Positions 38,167-47,171 are shown, numbered from the stretch's first letter. The stretch: 64,000 nt of DNA from Pseudoxanthomonas sp. J35 (GCF_000513995.1 NZ_AZVB01000004.1:97062-161061); one strand, 5' to 3'. Numbers and translations are program-made. The notes: generated by a model not told the origin, from the sequence alone.

Positions 38167-38230
38167 GCGTTTCCTCGGGGCAGGCGGGCCGCGGCGGTGG
38201 CGCGCGGCCCGCGCGGGACGGGATCGCGGC

Positions 38231-39529
38231 TCAGGCCTGCGGCCGCGGCACGTCGAGCGGTGCCGGCTGCAGCCGCGGCGCCAGCAGGTGCACGCACAGC
38301 AGCGCGAACAGGTAGGCCGAGCCGGCGATCAGGAAGATGGTCGTGTAGCTGCCGGTGGCCTGCAGCTGGCTGCCGGTGAAGTACGACATCGCCATGCCGC
38401 CGACCGCGCCGGCGAAGCCGCCGATGCCGACCACCGAGGCCACGGTCTGCCGCGGGAACATGTCCGAAGGCAGGGTCAGCACGTTGGCCGACCAGCCCTG
38501 GTGCCCGGCCATGGCCAGGCCGATCAGGCCCACCGCCGCCCACAGGTTGTCGACCCGGGTGGCGAACACCACCGGCACCACGCATAGCGCGCACACCAGC
38601 ATCGCGCCCTTGCGCGCGCGGTTCATGCTCCAGCCCAGGCGCACGAAGCGCCCGGCCAGCCAGCCGCCGGCGATGCTGCCGACGTCGGCCATCAGGTAGA
38701 CGACGATGATCGGCGGGCCGATGCGCGCCAGCGACAGGTCGTATTCGGAGGCCAGGAACTTGCCGAGCCAGAACAGGAACAGCCACCACACCGGGTCGGT
38801 GATGAACTTGGCGGCCACGAACGACCAGGCCTGGCGGTGGCGCAGCAGCTGCAGCCACGGCACCTTCACCGTCGATTCCGGCGGATCGGAGCGGATGTGC
38901 GCCAGCTCGGCCGGCGACAGCCGCGGCTGCTGCTCGGGCGTGCGGTAGCGCGCCAGCCACAGCGCCAGCCAGGTCGCGCTGAGCGCGCCGGTGCACAGGA
39001 ACGCGGCCTGCCAGCCCCAGGCCGCGGCGACCACCGGCACGATCAGCGGCGCGGCGATCGCGCCGATGTTGGAGCCGGCGTTGAAGATGCCCACCGCGAA
39101 CGCGCGCTCGCGCTTCGGGAACCACTCGGCCACGGTCTTGACCGCGGCCGGGAAGTTGCCGGCCTCGCCCAGTCCCAGGGCGAAGCGGGCGATGACGAAG
39201 CCGAGCACGCTGGCGGCCAGCGCATGGCCCATCGCCGCCAGCGACCAGATGCCGATCGCCAGGGCGTAGCCGATGCGGGTGCCGAAGCGGTCGATCACCG
39301 CGCCGGCGCAGAGCAGGCCGATCGCGTAGGCGGCCTGGAAGGCCATGACGATGTAGCCGTACTGGATCTCGTTCCAGCCGATCTCGTTCTGCAGGAACGG
39401 CGCCAGTACGCCCAGCACCTGGCGGTCGATGTAGTTGATCGTGGTCGCCGCCAGCAGCATGGCGCAGACCCGCCAGCGGAAGCGGCCCACCGGCGTCGCC
39501 GCCGCCGGAGCCGTCGCCTGCGCGCTCAC
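38231..39529 (-). CDS. exuT: MFS hexuronate transporter ExuT
   Basis: The 432-residue inner-membrane protein has about twelve membrane segments and belongs to the anion:cation symporter family of the major facilitator superfamily, as do ExuT and related uronate and aldonate carriers. Motifs include TINYIDRQVLGVLAPFLQ in the first helix, DRFGTRIGYA and GLGEAGNFPAAVKTVAEWFP. It should import glucuronate freed in the periplasm. It starts at a GTG (39527-39529), 85 bp from the palindrome at 39615, and leads the five-gene operon exuT-GH115-uxaC-GH2-xyn10. Confidence 0.9.
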   Translation of the reverse strand: MSAQATAPAAATPVGRFRWRVCAMLLAATTINYIDRQVLGVLAPFLQNEIGWNEIQYGYIVMAFQAAYAIGLLCAGAVIDRFGTRIGYALAIGIWSLAAMGHALAASVLGFVIARFALGLGEAGNFPAAVKTVAEWFPKRERAFAVGIFNAGSNIGAIAAPLIVPVVAAAWGWQAAFLCTGALSATWLALWLARYRTPEQQPRLSPAELAHIRSDPPESTVKVPWLQLLRHRQAWSFVAAKFITDPVWWLFLFWLGKFLASEYDLSLARIGPPIIVVYLMADVGSIAGGWLAGRFVRLGWSMNRARKGAMLVCALCVVPVVFATRVDNLWAAVGLIGLAMAGHQGWSANVLTLPSDMFPRQTVASVVGIGGFAGAVGGMAMSYFTGSQLQATGSYTTIFLIAGSAYLFALLCVHLLAPRLQPAPLDVPRPQA

Positions 39530-39614
39530 GCCGCCACCCCGGCCCGCGGCCCGCGGTGTGTCCCGTTACGCATGAATACGCCCCTCCCAGGGCCCGGCCA
39601 GGGCCGGCATCTGC

Positions 39615-39628
39615 TGATAGCGCTATCA
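39615..39628. promoter_or_regulatory. LacI-type palindrome upstream of exuT
   Basis: TGATAGCGCTATCA is a perfect 14-bp palindrome sharing the core TAGCGCTA with the xyl-box but with different outer bases. It is 86 bp before the exuT start. It may be a XylR variant site or the operator of another LacI-family repressor encoded elsewhere. Confidence 0.7.
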
Positions 39629-39700
39629 TTATCACAGCTTCCCCGGCCGCGACCAGCCGCGTGCCGCCTCCGCCCGGTTCGCGGAATCCCCCATAAAAAC

Positions 39701-39717
39701 ATGATGCGACGCATCAT
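39701..39717. promoter_or_regulatory. odd-length palindrome, candidate GntR-type operator
   Basis: ATGATGCG-A-CGCATCAT has perfect 8-bp arms around one central base. The arm spacing differs from the LacI-type sites beside it and resembles sites of GntR-family regulators, several of which control hexuronate genes. Its position between the two LacI-type boxes suggests a second input on these divergent promoters. Confidence 0.5.
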
Positions 39718-39780
39718 CCCCGCCGCTGCTTCCCTGATGGCCGGGCGGGCATGCTGCTGTGCAGCGTGCGGCTATTGGAA

Positions 39781-39794
39781 TGGTAGCGCTACCA
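39781..39794. promoter_or_regulatory. xyl-box before the xylan TonB receptor
   Basis: TGGTAGCGCTACCA is a fully symmetrical version of the xyl-box, differing from TGGTAGCGCTAACA at one base. It lies 145 bp before the receptor start and so probably controls the receptor-transporter-GH43-epimerase operon. Confidence 0.8.
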
Positions 39795-39938
39795 TCGGCG
39801 CGGCGTCCGCAGGCCCCGGTTTAGGAGCCTTCCGGCCGGCCCTGCAGGGATGTGGACGACCCGGGCCCCCGCCGACCAAGCGGTGGCGAAAACCATTCAA
39901 CGAAGCCAACGCAACACCAGAAACGGGAGGGGAGTACG

Positions 39939-42833
39939 GTGCACAGGTGTCTCGCAAGGAACACGCTTTCGGTCGCGCTCGGTGCGGCCATCTTCGGCGC
40001 TGCCGCGCCGGTCGCCATCGCCCAGGACGCGGCTTCGCCGGCGCCGTCGGGGCAGGAGCCCCAGGCCGTCCAGGCCACCGACCTCGACCAGGTCACGGTC
40101 CGCGGCTTCCGCCGCAGCCTGCAGTACTCGACCGAAGCCAAGCGCGATGCCACCGGCTTCGTCGACGCGATCTTCTCCGAAGACATCGGCAAGTTCCCGG
40201 ACGTCAACATCGCCGAGTCGCTGGCGCGCGTGCCGGGCATCCAGATCAGCCGCGAACTCAACGGCGAAGGCCAGCGGATCGCGATCCGCGGCCTGGGCGA
40301 CAGCTTCACCAAGACCACGATCAACGGCAACAGCGTCGCCACGGCGTCGATCTCCTACGACAACGCCAACCAGAACCGGGAAACGGACCTGAGCCTGTTC
40401 CCGAGCGAATTCTTCAACAAGGTCACCGTCTACAAGTCGCCGAAGGCCAGCCTGCCGGAAGGCGGCGCCGCCGGCCTGGTCGACATGACCAACGCGCATG
40501 CCTTCGACAACCCGGGCACGCACCTGACCTACTCGCTGCAGGGCGCGCACAACAGCACCGCGGGCAAGACCTCGCCGCAGGGCACCCTGATCGGCAGCTG
40601 GACCAACGACGAAGGCACCTTCGGCGTGCTCGCCGGCGTGACCTCCATCCGCAACAAGATGGGCGTCAAGGGCTGGGAAGACGGCGGCAGCGACAACTGG
40701 ACCACCCCGGCGCTGACCGCGGCCCAGTGCGGCGGCATCTGCGGCCCGGACGTCGGCACCAACCGCTGGGGCATCTGGCCCAGCGTGCCCACCGCGGCGC
40801 AGAACGCCGGCGCCTCGGCGGCGATGGTCGCCGCCGGCCTGACCCCGGGCGAGACGATCGACTCGGCATGGCTGCTGGCCCACAACCCGGGCCTGACCAT
40901 GCAGCAGATCAACAACGCGCTGATCCCGGCGCTGGGCCGCCCGGCCAACATCTCCGGTACCCGCGACCGCGACTCCTTCCTGGGTTCGGTCGAGTGGCGT
41001 CCCACCGACGACATCCACGTGTGGGTCGACGGCCTGTACACCCAGGCGCAGCGCAACACCAAGCGCATGGACATGGACCTGCTGGGCCGCAACTTCAGCT
41101 CGCCCACCGGCATGGTCCCGCTGGACATGCAGGTCGACGGCAACAACGTCGTGACCGACGCGACCTTCGCCGGCGCGCAGGCCTTCCTGCAGTACCGTCC
41201 GTACACCGAGAGCGTCGACTACTGGCAGATCAACCCGGGCGCGACCTTCTGGTTCGGCGACGACGGCAACATCAAGCTGGACGTGGTCGGCGGCATCAGC
41301 CGCAGCTGGATGCGCCGCGTGATGCCGACCGTCATGGTCAACTCGCCGTACTTCGTGGCCGACTACACCAACCACAACGGCTTCCCGACCTACACTAGCG
41401 GCGACGTCGACCTGAACGACCCGAATGCGGGCTGGACCTTCAACGACATCCGCCTGCAGAACGAAAAGCGCCTGACCAAGACCTCGAACCTGCGCGCCGA
41501 CCTGCAGCTCGGCGACGACAGCAACAACGTCCGGGTCGGCGTGTCCACCGACACCAACTTCCGCCGCATCCAGGCGTTCGACAACGGCGCCGCGTGGCGC
41601 ACCAACGTCTACGCGAACATCTCCAACGCGGAGCTGAGCCAGTTCCTGGTGCGCGGCCCGGGCTTCATCGGGGTCGACTGGGGTTCGTTCATGGCCGCCA
41701 CCGATTTCGCCAACTTCGCCAGCACCGCGCCCGAAGTGAACACCGGCGCGATCAACCAGCAGACCGGCAGCATCGACGAAACCAACAAGGCCGCCTACGT
41801 CGAAGTCAACACCGCTTCCGATGTCTGGGGTCGCGAGCTGCGCGTCAACGCCGGCGTGCGTTACGCCACCACCGATCACACCCTGTCCGGCCCGGTCACC
41901 CTCAACGGCGTGCGCCAGTGGCAGACGATCGAAGGCTCGTACGGCGAGTGGCTGCCGTCGTTCAGCGCGGCATGGGATGTCGCCGAGGACGTGGTCCTGC
42001 GCATGTCGGCCTCGAAGACGATGACCCGCCCGGCTCCGGGCTCGATGCTGCCGGGCACCACCCTGGGCGGTTCGGGCATCGACACCGCCACCCAGGGCAA
42101 CCCGGAACTGGCGCCGTACATCTCGACCAACTTCGACATCGGCGGCGAGTGGTACACCGGCGACGAAGGCTTCGTCGGCGTGACCTTCTTCAACAAGCGC
42201 GTGCAGGGCTATACCTTCCAGGGCAGCACCCGCAAGACGCTGGCCGAGCTGGGCATCCCCTACGCCTCGCTGAACGCCCAGCAGCAGTCGGTGGTCGACA
42301 ACGCCATCGGCGGCTACGACGCATTCACCGTGGCCGTGACCCAGCAGGTCAACGCCGACGCGGCGCTGAACGTGCGTGGCTGGGAAACGATCTGGGTGCA
42401 GCCGCTGGACTTCGTGTTCAACGGCCTGGGCTTCATGGCCAACTACACCAAGCTCAACGTCACCACCATCGGTCGCGACTCGACCGCGCTGGCCGGCAAC
42501 ATCTTCGGCGTCTCGCCCAAGATGTGGAACGCCACCGCGTACTGGGAGGGCAAGGTGGCCCAGGTGCGCCTGTCGTACAACTGGGCGGAGGGCGCGCCGA
42601 TCAACGTCGGCCGCAGCAGCCTGCCGTGGGTGGAGAGCTTCTTCGAGGACCGTGGCCAGCTCGACCTGTCGGCCAGCTACACCCTCGCCAACCTGCCCAC
42701 CAGCCCGCAGATCACCCTGAGCGCCACCAATCTGCAGAACAAGCCGCTGGTCGCGTACTTCGGCGAGAACATGGGCCGCACCTACTACGAGCCGGGCCGT
42801 ACCATCACCCTCGGTATCCGCGGTACGTTCTGA
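39939..42833 (+). CDS. TonB-dependent receptor for xylan oligosaccharides
   Basis: The 964-residue outer-membrane receptor should take up large xylo-oligosaccharides. A signal peptide (LSVALGAAIFGAAAPVAIAQ) is followed by a TonB-box-like stretch (DLDQVTVRGFRRSLQ), a plug domain (DIGKFPDVNIAESLARVPGI, RIAIRGLGDSF) and a long beta-barrel ending in aromatic F (TITLGIRGTF). The plug is the type frequent among carbohydrate receptors of Xanthomonadaceae and Caulobacter. The GTG start is chosen because GGAGGGGAG ends 5 bp before it. It carries the xyl-box and is followed by a terminator-like hairpin, so downstream genes may be expressed at a lower level. Confidence 0.88.
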   Translation: MHRCLARNTLSVALGAAIFGAAAPVAIAQDAASPAPSGQEPQAVQATDLDQVTVRGFRRSLQYSTEAKRDATGFVDAIFSEDIGKFPDVNIAESLARVPGIQISRELNGEGQRIAIRGLGDSFTKTTINGNSVATASISYDNANQNRETDLSLFPSEFFNKVTVYKSPKASLPEGGAAGLVDMTNAHAFDNPGTHLTYSLQGAHNSTAGKTSPQGTLIGSWTNDEGTFGVLAGVTSIRNKMGVKGWEDGGSDNWTTPALTAAQCGGICGPDVGTNRWGIWPSVPTAAQNAGASAAMVAAGLTPGETIDSAWLLAHNPGLTMQQINNALIPALGRPANISGTRDRDSFLGSVEWRPTDDIHVWVDGLYTQAQRNTKRMDMDLLGRNFSSPTGMVPLDMQVDGNNVVTDATFAGAQAFLQYRPYTESVDYWQINPGATFWFGDDGNIKLDVVGGISRSWMRRVMPTVMVNSPYFVADYTNHNGFPTYTSGDVDLNDPNAGWTFNDIRLQNEKRLTKTSNLRADLQLGDDSNNVRVGVSTDTNFRRIQAFDNGAAWRTNVYANISNAELSQFLVRGPGFIGVDWGSFMAATDFANFASTAPEVNTGAINQQTGSIDETNKAAYVEVNTASDVWGRELRVNAGVRYATTDHTLSGPVTLNGVRQWQTIEGSYGEWLPSFSAAWDVAEDVVLRMSASKTMTRPAPGSMLPGTTLGGSGIDTATQGNPELAPYISTNFDIGGEWYTGDEGFVGVTFFNKRVQGYTFQGSTRKTLAELGIPYASLNAQQQSVVDNAIGGYDAFTVAVTQQVNADAALNVRGWETIWVQPLDFVFNGLGFMANYTKLNVTTIGRDSTALAGNIFGVSPKMWNATAYWEGKVAQVRLSYNWAEGAPINVGRSSLPWVESFFEDRGQLDLSASYTLANLPTSPQITLSATNLQNKPLVAYFGENMGRTYYEPGRTITLGIRGTF

Positions 42834-42864
42834 GTGCAACGCGGTAGCTGGCAAGAAACGGAAC

Positions 42865-42896
42865 GTGGCCCGCCCGGCGTCAGCGGGGCGGGCCAC
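42865..42896 (+). terminator. strong hairpin after the xylan receptor
   Basis: GTGGCCCGCCC (42865-42875) pairs exactly with GGGCGGGCCAC (42886-42896), with a 10-base loop and GCTTCTAC after it. The U-tract is weak, so partial read-through into the transporter gene at 42957 is plausible, as in many receptor-first sugar operons. Confidence 0.6.
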
Positions 42897-42956
42897 GCTT
42901 CTACGGGGGGCGCTGGCACCGGCGCCGGAAAATCTGCAACAACGGCCGGAATAAGC

Positions 42957-44441
42957 ATGACCAGACACTCGGAAATCCTCAGCGTCACCGAAAAGGTGGG
43001 CTACAGCCTGGGCGACCTGGCGGCGAACCTGATCTTCCAGACGCTGATCACCTTCCTGGCCTTCTTCTACACCGATGTGTTCGGCATCCCGGCCGGCACG
43101 GCGGCGACGATCATCTTCGTGGTCGGCCTGGTCGGCGCGTTCGTGTTCACCCCGCTGGTGGCGGTGCTCGCCGACCGCACCCATTCGCGCTGGGGCAAGT
43201 TCCGGCCGTGGATCCTGTGGACCGCGGTGCCATTCGGCGTGCTGTCGCTGCTGGCGTTCAGTACCCCCGACCTGGGCCCGCAGGGCAAGGTCGTCTACGC
43301 CGCGGCGACCTACACCCTGCTGGTGCTGGTCTACGCGGCCAACAACCTGCCGTACGCGGCGCTCAGCGGCGTGCTCACCGGCAACATGGGCCAGCGCAAC
43401 AGCCTGTCGGCCTACCGCTTTGTGGCGGTGATGATCGCCCAGCTGATGGTGCAGTCGCTGCTGCTGCCGCTGGTGCTGATCCTGGGCGACGGCGACAAGG
43501 TGCAGGGCTTCCAGAACGCGATGCTGCTGTTTGCCGCGGTCGGCACCGTGTTCCTGCTGCTGACCTTCTTCACCACCCGCGAGCGGGTGGTGCCGGCGCC
43601 GGAGCAGAAGTCCAGCATCGGCCAGGACATCGCCGACCTGGCGCGCAACCGGCCGTGGCTGGTGATGCTGCTGCTGACCATCCTGGTGTTCACCACCCTG
43701 GCGCTGAAGGGCGGCACCTACGTCTACTACTTCGAGTACTACCTGGACGAGGCCGCGCTGGGCGCGTTCCTGGTCGACATCGGCTTCATCCGCTTCATCG
43801 ACGGGCTCAACGCCATGCTGACCGGGATGGGGCTGGCCTCGTTCCACTGGCCCGAGGACCCGGCGACCTCGGCCTTCAGCCTGTTCAACGCCGGCGGCAT
43901 CATCTTCATGATCGTGGGCATCGGCTTCTCGAAGAAGCTGGCCGACCGCTTCGGCAAGCGCGACGTGTTTGGCGTGGCGCTGTTCCTGTCCACGCTGTTC
44001 CTGCTCGGCTTCTACGTCTACCCGCCGGACGCGATCGGGATCGTGTTCCTGTCCCAGGTCCTGCACGGCTTCTTCTACGGGATCACCATCCCGCTGCTGT
44101 GGGCGATGATCGCCGACGTGGCCGACTACTCGGAGTGGAAGAACAACCGCCGGGCCACCGCGATCATCTTCTCGGCGATGCTGTGCGGCCTGAAGCTGGG
44201 CCTGAGCATCGGCGGCGCGCTGGTCGCCGGCATCCTCGCCCACTACGGCTACCAGGCCGGCGCCGAAGCGCAGTCGACGGCGGCGGTCGACGGCATCCGC
44301 ATGTCGGTCAGCATCTACAGCGGCCTGCCGTTCCTGGTCTGCTGCGCGCTGCTGTTCTTCTACGAAATCAACAAGCCCATGGAGTCGCGCATCGAGCGCG
44401 ACCTGCGCGAGCGCCGTGCCCCGGCCGGCGCCGCGGCCTGA
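42957..44441 (+). CDS. GPH-family sugar symporter
   Basis: The 494-residue inner-membrane protein has about twelve hydrophobic segments and belongs to the glycoside-pentoside-hexuronide:cation symporters (XynB/XylP/MelB relatives). KVGYSLGDLAANLIFQTL is the family N-terminus; ADRTHSRWGKFRPWILW is the conserved cytoplasmic loop; ANNLPYAALSGVLTGNMGQRNSLSAYR follows in two adjoining blocks, and ADVADYSEWKNNRRATAI is typical of the second half. With GH43 downstream the likely cargo is xylobiose or other short xylosides. Only a weak CGGA precedes the ATG. Confidence 0.88.
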   Translation: MTRHSEILSVTEKVGYSLGDLAANLIFQTLITFLAFFYTDVFGIPAGTAATIIFVVGLVGAFVFTPLVAVLADRTHSRWGKFRPWILWTAVPFGVLSLLAFSTPDLGPQGKVVYAAATYTLLVLVYAANNLPYAALSGVLTGNMGQRNSLSAYRFVAVMIAQLMVQSLLLPLVLILGDGDKVQGFQNAMLLFAAVGTVFLLLTFFTTRERVVPAPEQKSSIGQDIADLARNRPWLVMLLLTILVFTTLALKGGTYVYYFEYYLDEAALGAFLVDIGFIRFIDGLNAMLTGMGLASFHWPEDPATSAFSLFNAGGIIFMIVGIGFSKKLADRFGKRDVFGVALFLSTLFLLGFYVYPPDAIGIVFLSQVLHGFFYGITIPLLWAMIADVADYSEWKNNRRATAIIFSAMLCGLKLGLSIGGALVAGILAHYGYQAGAEAQSTAAVDGIRMSVSIYSGLPFLVCCALLFFYEINKPMESRIERDLRERRAPAGAAA

Positions 44442-44463
44442 ACCAAGAGGAGCTGATCCAGCA

Positions 44464-45498
44464 ATGGCAGAACATTCCCGCACCCAAGAGCCGGCCCTGG
44501 GCGACGACCTGAAGGAGCTGGCCGAGCGGGCGATCTCGCAGCCGCTCGTGACCCACATCTACACCGCCGACCCGTCGGCGCACGTGTTCGACGGCAAGCT
44601 GTACGTGTACTGCTCGCACGACATCGAGGGCGGCGTGGCCTTCAACGACAACGGCGACCACTTCTGCATGGAGGACTACCACGTCATCGCGCTGGAGTCG
44701 CCGCAGGGGCCGGCCACCGACTGCGGCCTGGCCCTGCACGTGAGCGAGGTGCCGTGGGCGGAACGGCAGATGTGGGCGCCGGACGCGGCGCAGAAGGACG
44801 GCCGCTACTACCTCTACTTCCCGGCCAAGGCGCCGGATGGCCTGTTCCGCATCGGCGTGGCGGTGGGCGACCACCCGGCCGGTCCGTTCAGGCCCGAGCC
44901 CGAACCGATCGCCGGCACCTACTCGATCGACCCGGCGGTGTTCCGCGACGACGACGGCGAGCACTACCTGCTGTTCGGCGGCATCTGGGGCGGTCAGCTG
45001 CAGAAGTACCGCGACAACGCCTACGACGACGCCAACGAGGAACCGGTCGGCGACGTGCCGGCGCTGGGTCCGCGCATCGGACGCCTGGGCGCGGACATGA
45101 AGGAACTGGCCGAGCCGACCCGCGAGGTGCTGATCCTCGACGAGCACGGCCAGCCGCTGCGCGCCAACGACCACGAGCGCCGCTACTTCGAGGGCCCGTG
45201 GCTGCACAAGTACGGCGGCCGCTACTACCTGTCGTATTCCACCGGCAATACGCACCTGCTGTGCTACGCGACCGGCGACAACCCCTACGGTCCGTTCACC
45301 TACCAGGGCCACGTGCTGCGGCCGGTGGTCGGCTGGACCACGCACCATTCGATCTGCGAGGTCGACGGACGCTGGTACCTGTTCTACCACGACTCCCTGC
45401 TGTCCGGCGGCGTCACCCACCTGCGCTCGATCAAGTGCGCCGAACTGCAGCACGATGCCCAGGGCCGGATCGTCCCGATCGATCCCTATGGCGTCTGA
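44464..45498 (+). CDS. cytoplasmic GH43 beta-xylosidase/arabinofuranosidase
   Basis: The 344-residue single-domain GH43 enzyme has no signal peptide, so it should hydrolyse disaccharides brought in by the preceding symporter. The three acidic residues lie in YTADPSAHVFDG (base), YSIDPAVFRDDDG (modulator) and YFEGPWLHKYGG (acid). WWAP-type blade contacts (RQMWAPDAAQKDGRYYLYFP) and the late TTHHSICEVDGRWYLFYHD block are intact. AGAGGAG lies 12 bp before the ATG. The stop overlaps the next gene by 11 bp. Confidence 0.9.
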   Translation: MAEHSRTQEPALGDDLKELAERAISQPLVTHIYTADPSAHVFDGKLYVYCSHDIEGGVAFNDNGDHFCMEDYHVIALESPQGPATDCGLALHVSEVPWAERQMWAPDAAQKDGRYYLYFPAKAPDGLFRIGVAVGDHPAGPFRPEPEPIAGTYSIDPAVFRDDDGEHYLLFGGIWGGQLQKYRDNAYDDANEEPVGDVPALGPRIGRLGADMKELAEPTREVLILDEHGQPLRANDHERRYFEGPWLHKYGGRYYLSYSTGNTHLLCYATGDNPYGPFTYQGHVLRPVVGWTTHHSICEVDGRWYLFYHDSLLSGGVTHLRSIKCAELQHDAQGRIVPIDPYGV

Positions 45499-46324
45499 CC
45501 CCGGCGGGCCTGGGCCCGACCCGCAGGCGCCGTTGGCGCCGGGACCGCTGCTGCGCATCGGCGAGGGCGACCTGCAGGTGGAGGTCGCCCCGCGGGCCGG
45601 CGGGCGCATCGCGCAGATCCACAAGGACGGGGTGGCGCAGCTGGTCGGTCCGGACGACGGCTGGCCCGCGGCGATCGCCTGGGGCTGCTATCCGATGCTG
45701 CCGTGGGTCGGGCGCATCCGCCACGGCCGGTTCGCGTTCGGCGGACGGCAGTGGCAGGTGCCGGCGAACATGGGGGGGCACGCGATCCATGGCGTGTCGA
45801 TGTGGATGCCGTGGCAGGTCGACGCGCACGACGCGCGTTCGATCGGGATGAGCCTGCAGCTGCCGCGGGACTGGCGCTGGCCGTTCGGCGGGCGCGCACA
45901 GCAGTGGGTCGAAGTCGAAGGCCCGGGCCGGCTGGCGCTGCGCCTGTCGCTGCGGGCCGTGGCCGAACCGATGCCGGTGGCGATGGGCTGGCATCCGTGG
46001 TTCCGCAAGCCGGAACGCCTGGAGTTCCATCCATCCGCGATCTATCCACGCGACGCCGAGGGCATCGCCACGTTGCCGACGTCGGCGCCGACGCCGGGGC
46101 CGTGGGACGACTGCTTCCTCAACAGCCGCGAAGTGGTGCTGCACCGTGCCGGGCAGCGCCTGCGCCTGGCTTCGGTTTGCGACCACTGGGTGGTCTACGA
46201 CGAACCTGCGCACACCACCTGCGTCGAGCCGCAGACCGGCCCGCCGGATGCGTTCAACCTCATGCCGCGCATGCTCGCGCCGGGCGAGGAGCTGCAGGCG
46301 TGGTTCCGGATGGAGTGGGACTGA
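45488..46324 (+). CDS. aldose 1-epimerase
   Basis: The 278-residue beta-sandwich protein matches aldose 1-epimerases (mutarotases). CYPMLPWVGRIRHGRFAFGG is the substrate-binding start, GHAIHGVSMWMPW and MGWHPWFRKP hold the two conserved His residues, and CVEPQTGPPDAFNL holds the catalytic Glu. In this operon it would speed interconversion of alpha- and beta-xylose before XylA, or of related pentoses. Its start lies inside the GH43 gene, 11 bp before that gene's end, indicating translational coupling. No signal peptide is seen. Confidence 0.88.
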   Translation: MASDPGGPGPDPQAPLAPGPLLRIGEGDLQVEVAPRAGGRIAQIHKDGVAQLVGPDDGWPAAIAWGCYPMLPWVGRIRHGRFAFGGRQWQVPANMGGHAIHGVSMWMPWQVDAHDARSIGMSLQLPRDWRWPFGGRAQQWVEVEGPGRLALRLSLRAVAEPMPVAMGWHPWFRKPERLEFHPSAIYPRDAEGIATLPTSAPTPGPWDDCFLNSREVVLHRAGQRLRLASVCDHWVVYDEPAHTTCVEPQTGPPDAFNLMPRMLAPGEELQAWFRMEWD

Positions 46325-46344
46325 GGGGCGACGGTCGCGGCGGT

Positions 46345-46581
46345 TCAGCCGCTGCAGCCGCCGCAGCAGACCGAGGGCTGCAGTTCGATGTCGGCCGCGG
46401 TGATGTGACAGCCGGCGGTGGCGATCGCCTCGGCCAGCTCCCGCGGGTGCGCCACGGTGGAGATGCGCAGCAGGCCGGAGGCGGCGTCATGGTCGACCAG
46501 GGCGGCCGGATCGATTCCGGACAGCTGCGATTCGATCGCGCCGAGGTCCGGCTGGCCGGCGATGCGCACGTGGAATTCCAT
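46345..46581 (-). CDS. small Cys-tailed protein with HMA-like fold, 78 aa
   Basis: The 78-residue protein has the length and strand-helix rhythm of a heavy-metal-associated domain (FHVRIAG, an early helix, LLRISTVAH, a second helix). It lacks the usual N-terminal metal-binding CxxC. Instead Cys72, Cys73 and Cys76 form a tail VCCGGCSG, with Cys58 near it. It is the last gene of the minus-strand nirK block, after azurin, and a relative in form is encoded at 60266. A copper or other soft-metal role is an inference from the tail and neighbours. No signal peptide. Confidence 0.7.
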   Translation of the reverse strand: MEFHVRIAGQPDLGAIESQLSGIDPAALVDHDAASGLLRISTVAHPRELAEAIATAGCHITAADIELQPSVCCGGCSG

Positions 46582-46621
46582 GGGGTTTTCCTTCCCGGTC
46601 GCGATGCGGCCGGTGGAGCGT

Positions 46622-46647
46622 CCGGCGCGCCGCGGGCGGCGCGCCGG
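46622..46647 (-). terminator. GC-rich hairpin after the azurin gene
   Basis: CCGGCGCGCC-GCGGGC-GGCGCGCCGG is a perfect 10-bp stem beginning 23 bp after the azurin stop. There is no T-tract. It may protect the azurin 3' end and reduce read-through into the small Cys-tailed gene. Confidence 0.45.
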
Positions 46648-46670
46648 GACAGGTGTTGCCGAGCTGGGCC

Positions 46671-47126
46671 TTACTTGGTGACGACCAGCTTGCCCTTCAT
46701 CATCGCCGAGTGGCCCGGGAAGCTGCAGAAGAAGGTGTAGTCGCCGCCGGCGGCGAGGGCCTTGCCGGGGAAGGTGATCCTGGTCGACTCGCCGCCACCG
46801 ATGACCTTGGTGTGGGCGATCACGCGGGCGTCGCCCGCCGGGACGTAGGCACCGGCCACGCCGGCCTTCATGCCGTCGCGGGCGATGCCGGCGACGTCGG
46901 CGGTCTTGGAGATGACCACGTTGTGGCCCATCACGTTGGCGGCCATCTTGCCGGTGTGGGCCAGCTCGACGGTGATGGTGGCGCAGCTTGCCGAGACGGT
47001 GGCTTCCTTCTGGTCGAACTTCATGGCGTCGTCGCCCTTGAGCGAGACGGTGCAGTTGCCGGCGGCCTGGGCCATGCCGGCGGCGCCGAGCAGGGCGAGG
47101 GCGACGAGGGTACGGGTAGCGTTCAT
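46671..47126 (-). CDS. azu: azurin
   Basis: The 151-residue precursor carries a signal peptide ([15 protein letters not shown]) and a blue-copper domain. The type 1 copper ligands are all present: H68 in VMGHNVVIS, then C134, H139 and M143 in [14 protein letters not shown]. The disulphide pair (Cys25, Cys48) is also in place. This periplasmic carrier is a likely electron donor to the nitrite reductase encoded two genes upstream. AGGAG is 6-7 bp before the ATG. It is the fourth gene of the nirK operon. Confidence 0.96.
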   Translation of the reverse strand: MNATRTLVALALLGAAGMAQAAGNCTVSLKGDDAMKFDQKEATVSASCATITVELAHTGKMAANVMGHNVVISKTADVAGIARDGMKAGVAGAYVPAGDARVIAHTKVIGGGESTRITFPGKALAAGGDYTFFCSFPGHSAMMKGKLVVTK

Positions 47127-47171
47127 GGGGTACTCCTGGTGTTTCGCGTTGGGGATGGAGGGAGCTTCAGG

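Larger units (their letters stand above)
39530..39938. other. divergent control region between exuT and the TonB receptor
   Basis: This 409-bp spacer carries three separate palindromes at 39615-39628, 39701-39717 and 39781-39794, each described on its own line. There is no credible gene in it. It is locally AT-richer around 39620-39720, as expected for promoters of the two divergent operons. Confidence 0.65.

Noticed and set aside
39897-44558. A 1553-codon open frame antisense to the receptor and transporter genes
   Set aside because: It runs across two recognised genes and a terminator, with Gln/Arg/Val-rich shadow composition and no domain.
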